From Georhizobium profundi (GTDB lineage: Bacteria; Pseudomonadota; Alphaproteobacteria; Rhizobiales; Rhizobiaceae), in NCBI RefSeq assembly GCF_003952725.1, contig NZ_CP032509.1:4116001-4180000 (forward strand): a DNA stretch of 64,000 nucleotides, read 5' to 3'. How positions within the stretch are numbered: the first letter of the stretch is position 1; each line of letters begins with the position of its first letter. Below the pieces are notes generated by a model. The model made no database searches and was not told where the DNA came from. It worked only from the letters and a program-made list of their open reading frames with translations. This document shows, in pieces, positions 10,508 to 19,070 of this stretch. Both the position numbers and the translations under genes were made by a program.

Positions 10508-11592
10508 GGCTCGACACCTCCGCGGCCTGGAGCCCAGTTCAGGTCGGCGACCGACTTCCCGAGAATGTCCGCCGCCCCGTCGGGGTTCGGCTGCCTCAAA
10601 TAGGTGCGCAGGTCGCGCACCAGGCGCTCCAGCGGGTGCGGCGCGATCATGCCTGCGGCGCCGACGGATTTTTCAGCGAGATCGAGCACGAGCACGGCTG
10701 CGCTTTCGACCGCACCGCGCGCCGCCGCCGTGGATGGGGTTACGGTGTCCGCAAAGCCTGTCTGCCCCCACTCGCGCCCCACGCGATCGAGCCACAGATA
10801 CCCGGTCTCAACAGCGGTCGCCATCATCGCCAGCCGCTGTTGCTGGAGGCGGTCTTCGGATCTTGACGAGCGCCGAAGGTGGTCGATCGCAACATCCAGA
10901 ACGGCATGCATGCCGCCCACCTGGACGGCGACGAAGCGGATTGCTCCGGCCGATATCCAAGGCTCGCGCGTATAGTCGCCAGGCGATCCGACCGCCCAGT
11001 CGTCCTGAACCCGCAGTCCGGTGAAGTCGACGACGTGGCTGCCTGAGGATCGCATGCCCATGGGTTTCCACCACGTACGGTCGAGCGGCAAATCTTCCAC
11101 GGGCGCTAGCCACATCATGCGTTCGGCCATGCTGCCGGTGGTGACGATCGCATGGCTCAATCGCTCCACGCCGGAGGCGAAATTCTTCTTGCCGGATAGA
11201 ACGCCGTTCTCAATCGTCAACGGGTCCTGCGGCGCATCGGTGTTCCACACACCGAACATGCCTCCCGAAGCAAGCAGCCGATTGGCCCTGTCCAGCGCGG
11301 CGCCCTGCGCAAACTGGCGCGCGAGGATCACCGCGTTGACATGCCCCTCGTAAAGCCGGCCCGTGCTCAGGTCGCCGCGGCCAATAGCTGCCAGAAGCCT
11401 GAGCAGTTCAGGCGTCGCGTCGGCGTCCACCGGTGGTCGCGCCAGAAGATCGGCTTCCTTCAGTGCCGCAAATGCCGCCTCGGGGAAGCTGCCCTGTGCA
11501 TCGCATTCCGCCGAACCAGCGCCAATCGCCCTGGCCAAGCCCGACAAATCAACCGGCATGCACGAGCTCTTCGGTTGCTGCGCACTCGTCAT
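10504..11592 (-). CDS. Acyl-CoA/acyl-ACP dehydrogenase-like flavoprotein
   Basis: About 362 residues with the overall layout of acyl-CoA dehydrogenases: a helical N-domain, a middle beta domain (GVLSGKKNFASG; WWKPMGMRSSGSH) and a helical C-domain ending in RQPNPDGAADILGKS. The canonical active-site glutamate region is not obvious to me, so it may oxidise a non-standard acyl or act as a monooxygenase-type member. It overlaps both neighbours. Starts at 11592 or 11559 are both possible; the former extends 44 bases into the glycosyltransferase gene and neither has a strong ribosome-binding site. Confidence 0.75.
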   Translation of the reverse strand: MTSAQQPKSSCMPVDLSGLARAIGAGSAECDAQGSFPEAAFAALKEADLLARPPVDADATPELLRLLAAIGRGDLSTGRLYEGHVNAVILARQFAQGAALDRANRLLASGGMFGVWNTDAPQDPLTIENGVLSGKKNFASGVERLSHAIVTTGSMAERMMWLAPVEDLPLDRTWWKPMGMRSSGSHVVDFTGLRVQDDWAVGSPGDYTREPWISAGAIRFVAVQVGGMHAVLDVAIDHLRRSSRSEDRLQQQRLAMMATAVETGYLWLDRVGREWGQTGFADTVTPSTAAARGAVESAAVLVLDLAEKSVGAAGMIAPHPLERLVRDLRTYLRQPNPDGAADILGKSVADLNWAPGRGGVEP

Positions 11593-12655
11593 ATCCGCGC
11601 ATAACCCGCTCGAACTCGATAAGGGCGATTTCAACTGGGACTTCGCATGCATCGAGATCGTCCTTTGCGAGCAGCTCGATGGCGGCGGCCCTTGCGGCGC
11701 GCTCGCATGTGGGCAACGCCACATGGATCATACCCGCCGCCCGCAGGCAGGCGATGATCTCGAACCTGTCCGCGGCGCGCAATTCTCGGCGCAACAGGAA
11801 GCGCGCCACGGTCTTGTCGGGATCCTCCACGAGCAACGGATCTCCGCGTTCCGCCTCGACCTTCCAGCGCGCCAGGCTCTGGGACATCCCTTCCGGTGCC
11901 CGGCCGCATGTGCGCGCAGATACGGTCACCACCGCATCGACGCTGTGCCGCACACTATACCCCGATGCCCTCACCTTCGAGACGAATGCCAGGTCTTCGC
12001 GGTAGGCCAGCGGGTCGATCCCGCCGACCGCAGCGTAGACATCGCCGCGAACGGCCAAGCTGCCGGCCATCTCGAAGAGATGCTTTGGCCAGGGATCGTG
12101 ATCGATCGGATCCAATAGGGAGCCCAGAAGGCTGCGCGCGCGGCAGTAGGCGTCGAAGGAACGGCTGCGCCTGATCAGCCCGATGCCGAGCAGCGCCTCC
12201 TCCGATGGATCAGCAACGATCGTCCCCGCTACGAGATCAGCGCCCGCATGAGCTGCTTTCAGATTGGCAGCGACCCAGTCTTGATCTGGCTCCGCGTCCG
12301 CATCCGTGGTCAGCAGCAGCGTCGATGAGGCCGATGGCGCTAATGCAAGCGCAAGGTCCATGGCAGTGCGCCGCGCCATTCCCACGGTCGCCTCATCAGG
12401 CGCAAAGGTAACCGCTCGGACGGTCAGAGCGACCTGCTCCAGTCGGGCTCCGAGCTCCGTCGCAAGCTGAAAGGAGCCGTCGCTCGAATTATTGATCAGG
12501 AGAAGTACCGAGAGCCGGTCATCGGTCGGCAGACACTGTCGCTCCAGCGCATCGAGCACGCGCGGCAGCCTCGCCTCTTCGTTTCGGGCGGGTATCGCGA
12601 TGACAGGCTTCAGTTGAGGCGAGCATGGGTCAAACGAGCCAAGCGATCTACCCAT
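11549..12655 (-). CDS. Family 2 glycosyltransferase
   Basis: A 368-residue GT-A fold glycosyltransferase. The N-terminal nucleotide-binding strand is VIAIPARNEEARLPRVLDAL, LLINNSSDGS follows, and the metal-binding acidic motif is TTDADAEPDQDW near residue 120. The C-terminal 100 residues are extra helical sequence. It probably transfers a sugar to a lipid or metabolite in the cytoplasm. It is the first of four overlapping enzyme genes (GT2, dehydrogenase-like, PIG-L, methyltransferase), strongly suggesting one pathway. Confidence 0.85.
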   Translation of the reverse strand: MGRSLGSFDPCSPQLKPVIAIPARNEEARLPRVLDALERQCLPTDDRLSVLLLINNSSDGSFQLATELGARLEQVALTVRAVTFAPDEATVGMARRTAMDLALALAPSASSTLLLTTDADAEPDQDWVAANLKAAHAGADLVAGTIVADPSEEALLGIGLIRRSRSFDAYCRARSLLGSLLDPIDHDPWPKHLFEMAGSLAVRGDVYAAVGGIDPLAYREDLAFVSKVRASGYSVRHSVDAVVTVSARTCGRAPEGMSQSLARWKVEAERGDPLLVEDPDKTVARFLLRRELRAADRFEIIACLRAAGMIHVALPTCERAARAAAIELLAKDDLDACEVPVEIALIEFERVMRGYDECAATEELVHAG

Positions 12656-12773
12656 GGGTCACGGTATCCTTGGGGCTGAAGCCACGGATTGCTCGGCTGG
12701 CAGCGTTCTCGACCTTCACCTTGTACCATGGAAGACACAAAAGCCGCAGTCGCGATGAGAGCGGCTCAGGCAT
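12648..12773 (-). CDS. Possible 41-aa microprotein bridging two genes
   Basis: This short ORF starts within the stop of the upstream 55-aa gene (TGATG, one-base overlap) and its stop overlaps the start of the GT2 gene by eight bases. The second half (KVKVENAASRAIRGFSPKDT) has GC-ending codons like the neighbours. There is no ribosome-binding site of its own, so it would depend on translational coupling. It may equally be a non-coding reading that only looks well placed. Confidence 0.35.
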   Translation of the reverse strand: MPEPLSSRLRLLCLPWYKVKVENAASRAIRGFSPKDTVTHG

Positions 12774-12940
12774 CAGAAGCCGAAGGAATAGGCAAGCAGC
12801 GGACCAAGCATCATCAGCGTGGCCACCGCCGCGCCAGCGACATCCTGGCTCTCGAAAATCGCGCCGCTTCTGTGGGCGACGCGCGACGTCGGTTGTCTGG
12901 TTAGATCGTCGCCGACGAGAGTGTCTGAACGGTAGGTCAT
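12773..12940 (-). CDS. 55-aa single-pass membrane protein, unknown function
   Basis: A 55-residue protein with a polar N-terminus (about 1-32) and one predicted transmembrane helix (VAGAAVATLMMLGPLLAYSF, 34-53). AGGAG lies eight bases before the ATG, which makes it a convincing small gene. It sits between the glycosidase gene and the GT2 operon on the same strand, so it may be a small membrane partner of that cluster. Confidence 0.6.
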   Translation of the reverse strand: MTYRSDTLVGDDLTRQPTSRVAHRSGAIFESQDVAGAAVATLMMLGPLLAYSFGF

Positions 12941-13001
12941 GAGTGGAACTCCTGTTTGGATGTCTCCTGGCCCAACCAGCCGCGCACCGGCATGTTCCAT
13001 C

Positions 13002-14189
13002 TCACCAAAGCGGCAGTCGCTGGCGTTGCGCATGCAATACCTGCTCGAGCGGCGCATGGGTCCGGCGGGCCCCGTCCGACATCTCGATCGAGAGCAATCC
13101 GCTCTCGCAGGCGCGCTCGTCGTCCCAGCCCACGTGGTCGATGATCGGGTAGAGACAGATGCCCTGCACATCGATGCCATCGAACAGCGCGCGTTCGACT
13201 TCGTCCGCGATCATCGTGAACCACCCGGCACGCTGGTCGGCCTCGGCGCCCGTTTCGGAGACGACGACGGGCCGGCCGTAACGTGCGGCGACGTCGGCGA
13301 GGATGGTGCTGAACGGCACACGCAAGGGATGGCCCTGATGCAGCGCTTCGCCTTCGTAGTACCACTGGTTGTTCGGGTAGTAGTTGACGCCGACGATATC
13401 GAGAAAGGAGGGATCGCCGCCAAGCTGCGGCCAGAGTGCGCCGGAAAGCATGTCCCAGGCCTGGTACTGGGCGTTTTCATAACCGATCGCGTGTTGGACA
13501 TCGTCCGGATGGTCAGGCTTGGGAAATATCCGCACGACCGGATCGCAGTAGAGAAACCGCGCACGGGGATCGACCGCACGGATCGCTTCGGTCGCCTCGA
13601 GCGCGGCGCGCACGAGCTGCACCTTCAGCTCGAAGCTACGGCCTTCCGCCATCGGGTTCATCAAGGCGCTATCGCCACCGGCCCAGGAGAAGAACGAGAT
13701 CTCGTTGATGGGACAATAGAACGGGACCCGATCGGTCTCGCTCCTCACAAGCCGCGCTGTCGCGGCCGCGAAAGCCGCAAACCGACGGACGAAGTCAGGC
13801 TTCCAGATATCCACGTCATCCGGCCAGCCATAGTGCATCAGGTCCCAGATGACCTCCACGCCGGTTTCCCGCGATGCCCGCAGCATCGGCAGGAAACTGT
13901 CCCAGGTCCGGCCTGTGCTGCCGGCCGCTTCGATGAGGTGCCACCGCACGCCATCGCGCACCGTCTTCATGCCCAGCGACTTCACCTGCCTGTAATCGGC
14001 AAGACAATGCGCGGCATGACCCGTGGCCTGCAGGAGATCGAGCCGATTGCCATCGGCGCGACGATGCGTCGAGCATTCGAAGCCTGCCTGGAAAAAGCTC
14101 GCAAACACCCTCTCCCGGTCGAGGCTTGGGGCGACGGCCTCACGCAACGGCCATCTCCTTGACTGCTTCGAGCTTGCGGTAGGTTGCAA
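13002..14189 (-). CDS. Clan GH-A glycoside hydrolase (beta-glucosidase-like)
   Basis: About 395 residues with a (beta/alpha)8-barrel pattern. The putative acid/base glutamate is in CPINEISFFSW (NE motif) and the nucleophile in VVVSETGAEAD (SETG), the spacing expected for GH1/GH5-like enzymes of clan GH-A. No signal peptide is seen, so it is probably cytoplasmic. The annotated start overlaps the 3' end of the mutase fusion by 50 bases and may be too long by a few codons. The substrate is unknown; a galactofuranose- or glucose-containing glycan is suggested by the neighbour. Confidence 0.7.
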   Translation of the reverse strand: MQPTASSKQSRRWPLREAVAPSLDRERVFASFFQAGFECSTHRRADGNRLDLLQATGHAAHCLADYRQVKSLGMKTVRDGVRWHLIEAAGSTGRTWDSFLPMLRASRETGVEVIWDLMHYGWPDDVDIWKPDFVRRFAAFAAATARLVRSETDRVPFYCPINEISFFSWAGGDSALMNPMAEGRSFELKVQLVRAALEATEAIRAVDPRARFLYCDPVVRIFPKPDHPDDVQHAIGYENAQYQAWDMLSGALWPQLGGDPSFLDIVGVNYYPNNQWYYEGEALHQGHPLRVPFSTILADVAARYGRPVVVSETGAEADQRAGWFTMIADEVERALFDGIDVQGICLYPIIDHVGWDDERACESGLLSIEMSDGARRTHAPLEQVLHAQRQRLPLW

Positions 14190-16533
14190 GTGCCTGGCCG
14201 ACGACCTGATCCATATTGTAGTAGCGATAAGTGCCGAGACGACCGATGAAGCTCACATCGTGGCGGGTGGCCGCGAGCGCTTCATATTTCTTGTAGAGCG
14301 CCTGGTTGGCCGGGCGTGGGATCGGATAATAAGGGTCGCCTTCGCTGCAGGGATATTCGTAGGAGATGCTCGTCTTCGCGTGGCTCTGGCCGGTCAGATG
14401 CTTGTACTCGGTAATGCGGGTGTGCGGGATGTCCTCCGATGGATAGTTGACCACGGCCACCGGCTGAAACTGCATCCTGTCGATCGTCTCGTGCCGGAAT
14501 TCGAGACTGCGATAGGGCAGCGCGCCATAGCGAAAATCGAAGAACTGATCGATCGGCCCGGTATAGATCGTGTGCGCGGCCAGCTTCTCGCTGCTGAGAT
14601 CGTCGTAGGAGACGCCGAGTTCGATCGTGATGTCCGGGTGGTCCAGCATGTTGCCGAACATGTGGGTGTACCCCTTGAGCGGCATCGCCTGGTAACGATC
14701 GAGGAAGTAGCGATCATCCGTCGATGTTCGCGTCGGAACGCGGGACGTGACCGACTTGTCGAGCTCGCTCGGATCGAGCCCCCACTGCTTGCGCGTGTAG
14801 CCCTCGAAGAACTTGCGATAAAGATCCTGGCCGACCTGCGATATGACGACATCGCGTGACGTGCGGATCACATCCACCGGCTCGGCGATCTTCGCCAGAA
14901 ATGCGGCGGCTTCTTCTTCGCCGGCGAGCCTCAGGCCGTAGAGCGCATTCAACGTCTGCCGGTTGATCGGCATCGGCAAGAGCTTATCGCCAACCGATGC
15001 CAGAACGCGGTGCTCGTAGGGACGCCACTCGGTGAAGCGGGAGAGATAGTCGAAAATATCGGCGCTGTTGGTATGGAAGATATGCGGCCCGTAGCGGTGA
15101 ATGAGAACGCCGGCGGCATCATGCATGTCGTAGGCGTTACCGCCGATATGCTCCCGCTTGTCGCAGATGATCACCTTCTTGCCGGATCCTCTCGCGAGCC
15201 GTTCGGCCAGCACGGCGCCGGCGAAACCGGCTCCGATGATCTGATAGTCGAAGGCTGGAGGGCGGCTTCGGTAAGGGGTGGGGAATGAGGGTTGCGACTG
15301 GACTGTCGGGCGCTCGGTGACGCGCGCCAGATGCTCCGTCATCTCCGATACGATACGGTCCCACGACCCTTGTGCAATCAGTCGGTCGACGGGCCCGAGC
15401 CATTCGGTTCGGCTGGCGAGCTCGAGCGCTTCATCGCAGGCTGTGGCGAAATCGGCAGCGCTGTCGGCGATCCAAACGCCTTCGAGATCACCATAGTGTC
15501 TCTCAACGTCACGGATGCGCGTCGACACGACAGGCCGTCCGCCGCTGAGGTATTCCGGCGTCTTCGTGGGACTGATGAAGCGCGTCGCATCATTCAGTGC
15601 GAAAGGCATGAGCGCGACATCCCAGCGAGCCAGGCATCGGGGCAGGTCGCGGTAGGACACCGCGCCTGGATAAGAAATGTTGGCGGCTTGCGGAAGCGAC
15701 GCGGGATCGATCTTTGCCACGGGCCCGACCATCTCGAAGCGATAGGAGGGCCGCAGCCGCGCAACCTCTGCAATGAGGTCCAGATCGATCCGCTCGTCCA
15801 GCACGCCGTAATAGCCGAAGACGGGTGTTTCCTGCGCTTGGCGCTCGCTCAGTCGTGCCTGTGCGAAATGCTCGGCGTCGACGCCGGACGGAAAGGGATG
15901 GATGTCGTCATGCAGGTGGCGCTTTGCCTCGTAAAGGCTGTGGCCGCCGGTGAAGACCAGATCCGCTCGTTCCAGTAACTCGCGCTCGCGCTCGATGAGC
16001 CGCGGCGGGGCGAAGCGAAATTGGGATAGTTCGTCCATGCAATCGTAGACGACGGCCATGGGGCTCACGCCGTTTACCCATGGCAACATCATCGGCGTAT
16101 AGAACCACACGATCGGGTTCCGAATGGCGCTCGCGTTGCAGAAGCGCGTGATCAGCATCTGCAGTCGCTCGTCGCGCTCGTCCTCGGACAGTGTTTCGGC
16201 GATGCGCGGACGGATCACCGTGACCCCGTCGAAACGCGTGGGGTGGTACTCCAGGAAGTCGCCGCCTTCTTTGCAGTCAATCGGTTCTTCGAAGAAATAG
16301 ACCGGATGCTCCGTTGCGAGCCGCGTCATGATGTGCTGCGGCCGCTGGAAGACGAAATCCCAACGCAGGTGAGAGAAGCAACAGATTGGCGTTTTGACCG
16401 CTTGCTCTGGTTTGGCGGGTGAAGCGCCATCGATTGCAATGTTCAAGATCGGGTCCTTCAACTGATCGTGGTCGGCTCTCCGACACCGGTCGGGCGCGGC
16501 CTGGGGCTCACCGAACCGGCAATCAGTCGTCAT
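14140..16533 (-). CDS. glf: Glycosyltransferase / UDP-galactopyranose mutase fusion
   Basis: A 797-residue two-domain protein. Residues about 45-400 are a GT-B type glycosyltransferase (SHLRWDFVFQRPQHIMTRLA, YDCMDELSQF, FGYYGVLDERIDLD, SPTKTPEYLSGGRPVVST). Residues about 430-797 are a full UDP-galactopyranose mutase: FAD-binding IIGAGFAGAV, IGGNAYDMHD, RYGPHIFHTN, RKQWGLDPSEL and the C-terminal GRLGTYRYYNMDQVVGQAL. The mutase makes UDP-galactofuranose, which the fused transferase may use. AAGGGA precedes the chosen ATG; the longer frame reading starts inside the upstream regulatory region. It is divergent from the Rrf2 gene. Confidence 0.9.
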   Translation of the reverse strand: MTTDCRFGEPQAAPDRCRRADHDQLKDPILNIAIDGASPAKPEQAVKTPICCFSHLRWDFVFQRPQHIMTRLATEHPVYFFEEPIDCKEGGDFLEYHPTRFDGVTVIRPRIAETLSEDERDERLQMLITRFCNASAIRNPIVWFYTPMMLPWVNGVSPMAVVYDCMDELSQFRFAPPRLIERERELLERADLVFTGGHSLYEAKRHLHDDIHPFPSGVDAEHFAQARLSERQAQETPVFGYYGVLDERIDLDLIAEVARLRPSYRFEMVGPVAKIDPASLPQAANISYPGAVSYRDLPRCLARWDVALMPFALNDATRFISPTKTPEYLSGGRPVVSTRIRDVERHYGDLEGVWIADSAADFATACDEALELASRTEWLGPVDRLIAQGSWDRIVSEMTEHLARVTERPTVQSQPSFPTPYRSRPPAFDYQIIGAGFAGAVLAERLARGSGKKVIICDKREHIGGNAYDMHDAAGVLIHRYGPHIFHTNSADIFDYLSRFTEWRPYEHRVLASVGDKLLPMPINRQTLNALYGLRLAGEEEAAAFLAKIAEPVDVIRTSRDVVISQVGQDLYRKFFEGYTRKQWGLDPSELDKSVTSRVPTRTSTDDRYFLDRYQAMPLKGYTHMFGNMLDHPDITIELGVSYDDLSSEKLAAHTIYTGPIDQFFDFRYGALPYRSLEFRHETIDRMQFQPVAVVNYPSEDIPHTRITEYKHLTGQSHAKTSISYEYPCSEGDPYYPIPRPANQALYKKYEALAATRHDVSFIGRLGTYRYYNMDQVVGQALATYRKLEAVKEMAVA

Positions 16534-16634
16534 GTTCCCTTTGTGTATTGCTTTCGACGAAACCCTCCCGACCGAGACCGAGACTTTGCCGAACGGTGCC
16601 GATCCATTATAGCTACGGCAAAAGGCGGCCTTCG

Positions 16635-17081
16635 ATGATCTCTCAGAAATCCAAATACGCTTTGCGGGCGCTGGTGGCACTGGCGCGTGCCGCGCCAGAC
16701 GAGCCCGTGATGATCGGACAGATCGCCGAGGAACAGGACATCCCGAAGAAATTCCTGGAGCAGATTTTGCTCGACCTCAAGCACCACGGTATCGTCGTCA
16801 GCCGACGCGGCAAGATGGGCGGGTATTTGCTGCTGAGAGACGCGTCGGATATTTCGTTTGGCGAGATCCTGCGCATCATCGACGGACCGCTGGCGCCGCT
16901 CCCCTGCCTGAGCCGCGTCGCCTATCAGCGTTGTGACGATTGCACGGACGAAGCGACCTGCGAAGTTCGGCGCGTCTTCGAGAAGGTCGCGGTCGCCACC
17001 CGTGGCGTGCTCGACAACACGACCATTGCCGATAGCCTCGGCGCCCCTGTCGAAACGTTCATTGCGCGAAAGCTCGCCTGA
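16635..17081 (+). CDS. Rrf2-family transcriptional regulator with four cysteines
   Basis: A 148-residue winged-HTH regulator (SQKSKYALRALVALARA; FLEQILLDLKHHGIV; RGKMGGYLL). Cysteines at 91, 100, 103 and 109 form a possible Fe-S cluster-binding loop like those of IscR, NsrR or RirA, although the spacing is not identical. It lies directly upstream of the sulfate-uptake operon on the same strand, so regulation of sulfur uptake in response to cysteine or Fe-S status is likely. The ligand is inferred only. Confidence 0.85.
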   Translation: MISQKSKYALRALVALARAAPDEPVMIGQIAEEQDIPKKFLEQILLDLKHHGIVVSRRGKMGGYLLLRDASDISFGEILRIIDGPLAPLPCLSRVAYQRCDDCTDEATCEVRRVFEKVAVATRGVLDNTTIADSLGAPVETFIARKLA

Positions 17082-17183
17082 ACGGCAAAGCGTTTCTCGC
17101 AGCAGATTGCCAACAGTGGAAAACTGCGTTCTTATACACGACCAAACCGATAGAGTTTAAAGGCAATCCACTCGGAGGTTCCT

Positions 17184-18203
17184 ATGCGCACTCGGTTTTC
17201 TAAGATCTTCACTGCCGCCCTTTTGGCCGGCACCGTCCAGTTCGGAGCGCTGGGCATGGCGTTTTCGCAGGAGACCCTGATCAATGTCTCCTACGATCCT
17301 ACCCGCGAACTCTACCGCGAATTCAACGCCGCTTTCATTGCGAAGTGGAAGGCTGACACGGGCAACGACGTCACCATCCAGATGTCGCACGGTGGCTCCG
17401 GCGCTCAGGCCCGCACGGTGATCGACGGACTGGCCGCTGACGTCGTCACACTCGCACTTGAAGCGGACATCAACGCCATTGCCGAGGAATCCGGCAAGAT
17501 CCCGGCTGACTGGCGCGGCACGCTCGAAAACAACAATGCCCCCTACACGTCGACCATCGTGTTCCTCGTGCGCAAGGGCAATCCGAAAGGCATCGAGGAC
17601 TGGGACGATCTGATCCGCGACGACGTCGAGGTCATTACCCCGAATCCGAAGACCTCGGGCGGCGCGCGCTGGAACTTCCTTGCGGCCTGGGCATGGGCGC
17701 GGGCCGAATTCGGCAATGAGGACCAGGCAAAGGAGTTTGTCGGCCAGATATACCGCAACGTTCCCGTGCTCGACACCGGCGCCCGCGGCTCAACGACGAC
17801 CTTCGTCCAGCGCCAGATCGGCGACGTGCTTCTGGCCTGGGAAAACGAGGCTTATCTCGCAATCGAAGAACTCGGCCCCGACGCCTTCGACATCGTGACG
17901 CCCTCGATCTCCATCCTGGCCGAGCCGCCGGTCGCGATCGTCGACGGCAATGTCGACCAGAAAGGCACCCGCGAACTCGCCGAAGCCTATCTCGATTATC
18001 TCTATTCGGACGAAGGCCAGGCGCTCGCCGCCAAGCACTTCTACCGCCCCTTCCGTCCGGAGACAGCAGCAGCCGAAGACATCGAACGCTTCGGTGACGT
18101 CGAGCTGGTCACCATCGAGGATTTCGGTGGCTGGGGTGAAGCGCAGCCCTTCTATTTCGGTGACGGCGGCGTCTTCGACGAAATCTATCGTCCGGGCCAA
18201 TAA
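17184..18203 (+). CDS. sbp: Periplasmic sulfate-binding protein
   Basis: 339 residues with a signal peptide (about 1-28, ending GMAFSQ) and then the hallmark INVSYDPTRELYREFNAAF of the Sbp/CysP family. Other conserved segments are MSHGGSGAQARTVIDGLAAD and NPKTSGGARWNFLAAW. It delivers sulfate (or thiosulfate) to CysTW. CGGAGG precedes the ATG. The 102-bp gap after the Rrf2 gene should hold the operon promoter. Confidence 0.93.
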   Translation: MRTRFSKIFTAALLAGTVQFGALGMAFSQETLINVSYDPTRELYREFNAAFIAKWKADTGNDVTIQMSHGGSGAQARTVIDGLAADVVTLALEADINAIAEESGKIPADWRGTLENNNAPYTSTIVFLVRKGNPKGIEDWDDLIRDDVEVITPNPKTSGGARWNFLAAWAWARAEFGNEDQAKEFVGQIYRNVPVLDTGARGSTTTFVQRQIGDVLLAWENEAYLAIEELGPDAFDIVTPSISILAEPPVAIVDGNVDQKGTRELAEAYLDYLYSDEGQALAAKHFYRPFRPETAAAEDIERFGDVELVTIEDFGGWGEAQPFYFGDGGVFDEIYRPGQ

Positions 18204-18209
18204 TCAACG

Positions 18210-19070
18210 ATGGCATTATCTGCAACCGCATCCGGTTGGAGGTTCAAGCAGCCGAGCGTCATCCCAGGATTTGGGCTGACGCTCGGCTTCACGCTGACCT
18301 ACCTAACCCTCATCGTCCTCATCCCGCTTGCGGGCCTCGGCGTTCGGTCCGCGGCCCTTGGCTGGTCGGGTATCTGGACCATCGCCACCGATCCACGCGT
18401 CGTTCAGGCGCTGCGGGTCAGCTTCAGCACCTCGCTCATTGCGGCCCTCGTCAACGCTGTTTTCGGCGTGATCGTCGCATGGGTTCTGGTGCGCTACCGT
18501 TTCCCCGGCCGCCGCATCCTCGATGCGATCGTCGACCTGCCCTTTGCGCTGCCGACGGCCGTTGCGGGGATCGCGCTGACAGCGCTCTATGCGCCCAACG
18601 GATGGATCGGCCAGTATCTTGCGCCCTACGGCATCCGGCTGGCCTACACGCCGACCGGTATCGTCATCGCGCTGATCTTTATCGGCCTGCCCTTCATGGT
18701 CCGGACCGTTCAGCCGGTGATGGAAGAAATCAGCCGTGAAGTCGAAGAGGCTGCCGCGACGCTCGGCGCAAACCGCTTCCAGACGATCAGCCGCATCATC
18801 CTGCCTGGGCTCGCGCCCGCGATCCTGACGGGCTTCGCGCTCGCCTTCGGTCGGGCAGTCGGCGAGTATGGCTCGGTCATCTTCATTGCGGGCAATATTC
18901 CCTACGTTTCGGAAATCGCACCGCTGCTGATCGTCATCCGGCTGGAGGAATACAACTACGCCGGTGCGACCACCATTGCCTTGATCATGTTGATCTTCTC
19001 CTTTGCCGTTCTTCTGGCGATCAATCTCATTCAAGCCTGGAGCAGGAGGCGGTTCGGCTATGGCAACTGA
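18210..19070 (+). CDS. cysT: Sulfate ABC transporter permease CysT
   Basis: A 286-residue six-helix permease of the CysT family; [22 protein letters not shown] and the EAA loop [20 protein letters not shown] (interaction site for CysA) are clear. It begins seven bases after sbp and overlaps cysW by 11. It forms the inner-membrane channel with CysW. Confidence 0.94.
   Translation: MALSATASGWRFKQPSVIPGFGLTLGFTLTYLTLIVLIPLAGLGVRSAALGWSGIWTIATDPRVVQALRVSFSTSLIAALVNAVFGVIVAWVLVRYRFPGRRILDAIVDLPFALPTAVAGIALTALYAPNGWIGQYLAPYGIRLAYTPTGIVIALIFIGLPFMVRTVQPVMEEISREVEEAAATLGANRFQTISRIILPGLAPAILTGFALAFGRAVGEYGSVIFIAGNIPYVSEIAPLLIVIRLEEYNYAGATTIALIMLIFSFAVLLAINLIQAWSRRRFGYGN

Noticed and set aside
12939..14162. 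407-codon plus-strand frame opposite the glycosidase
   Set aside because: The minus-strand glycosidase has both catalytic glutamate motifs; the plus frame has none.
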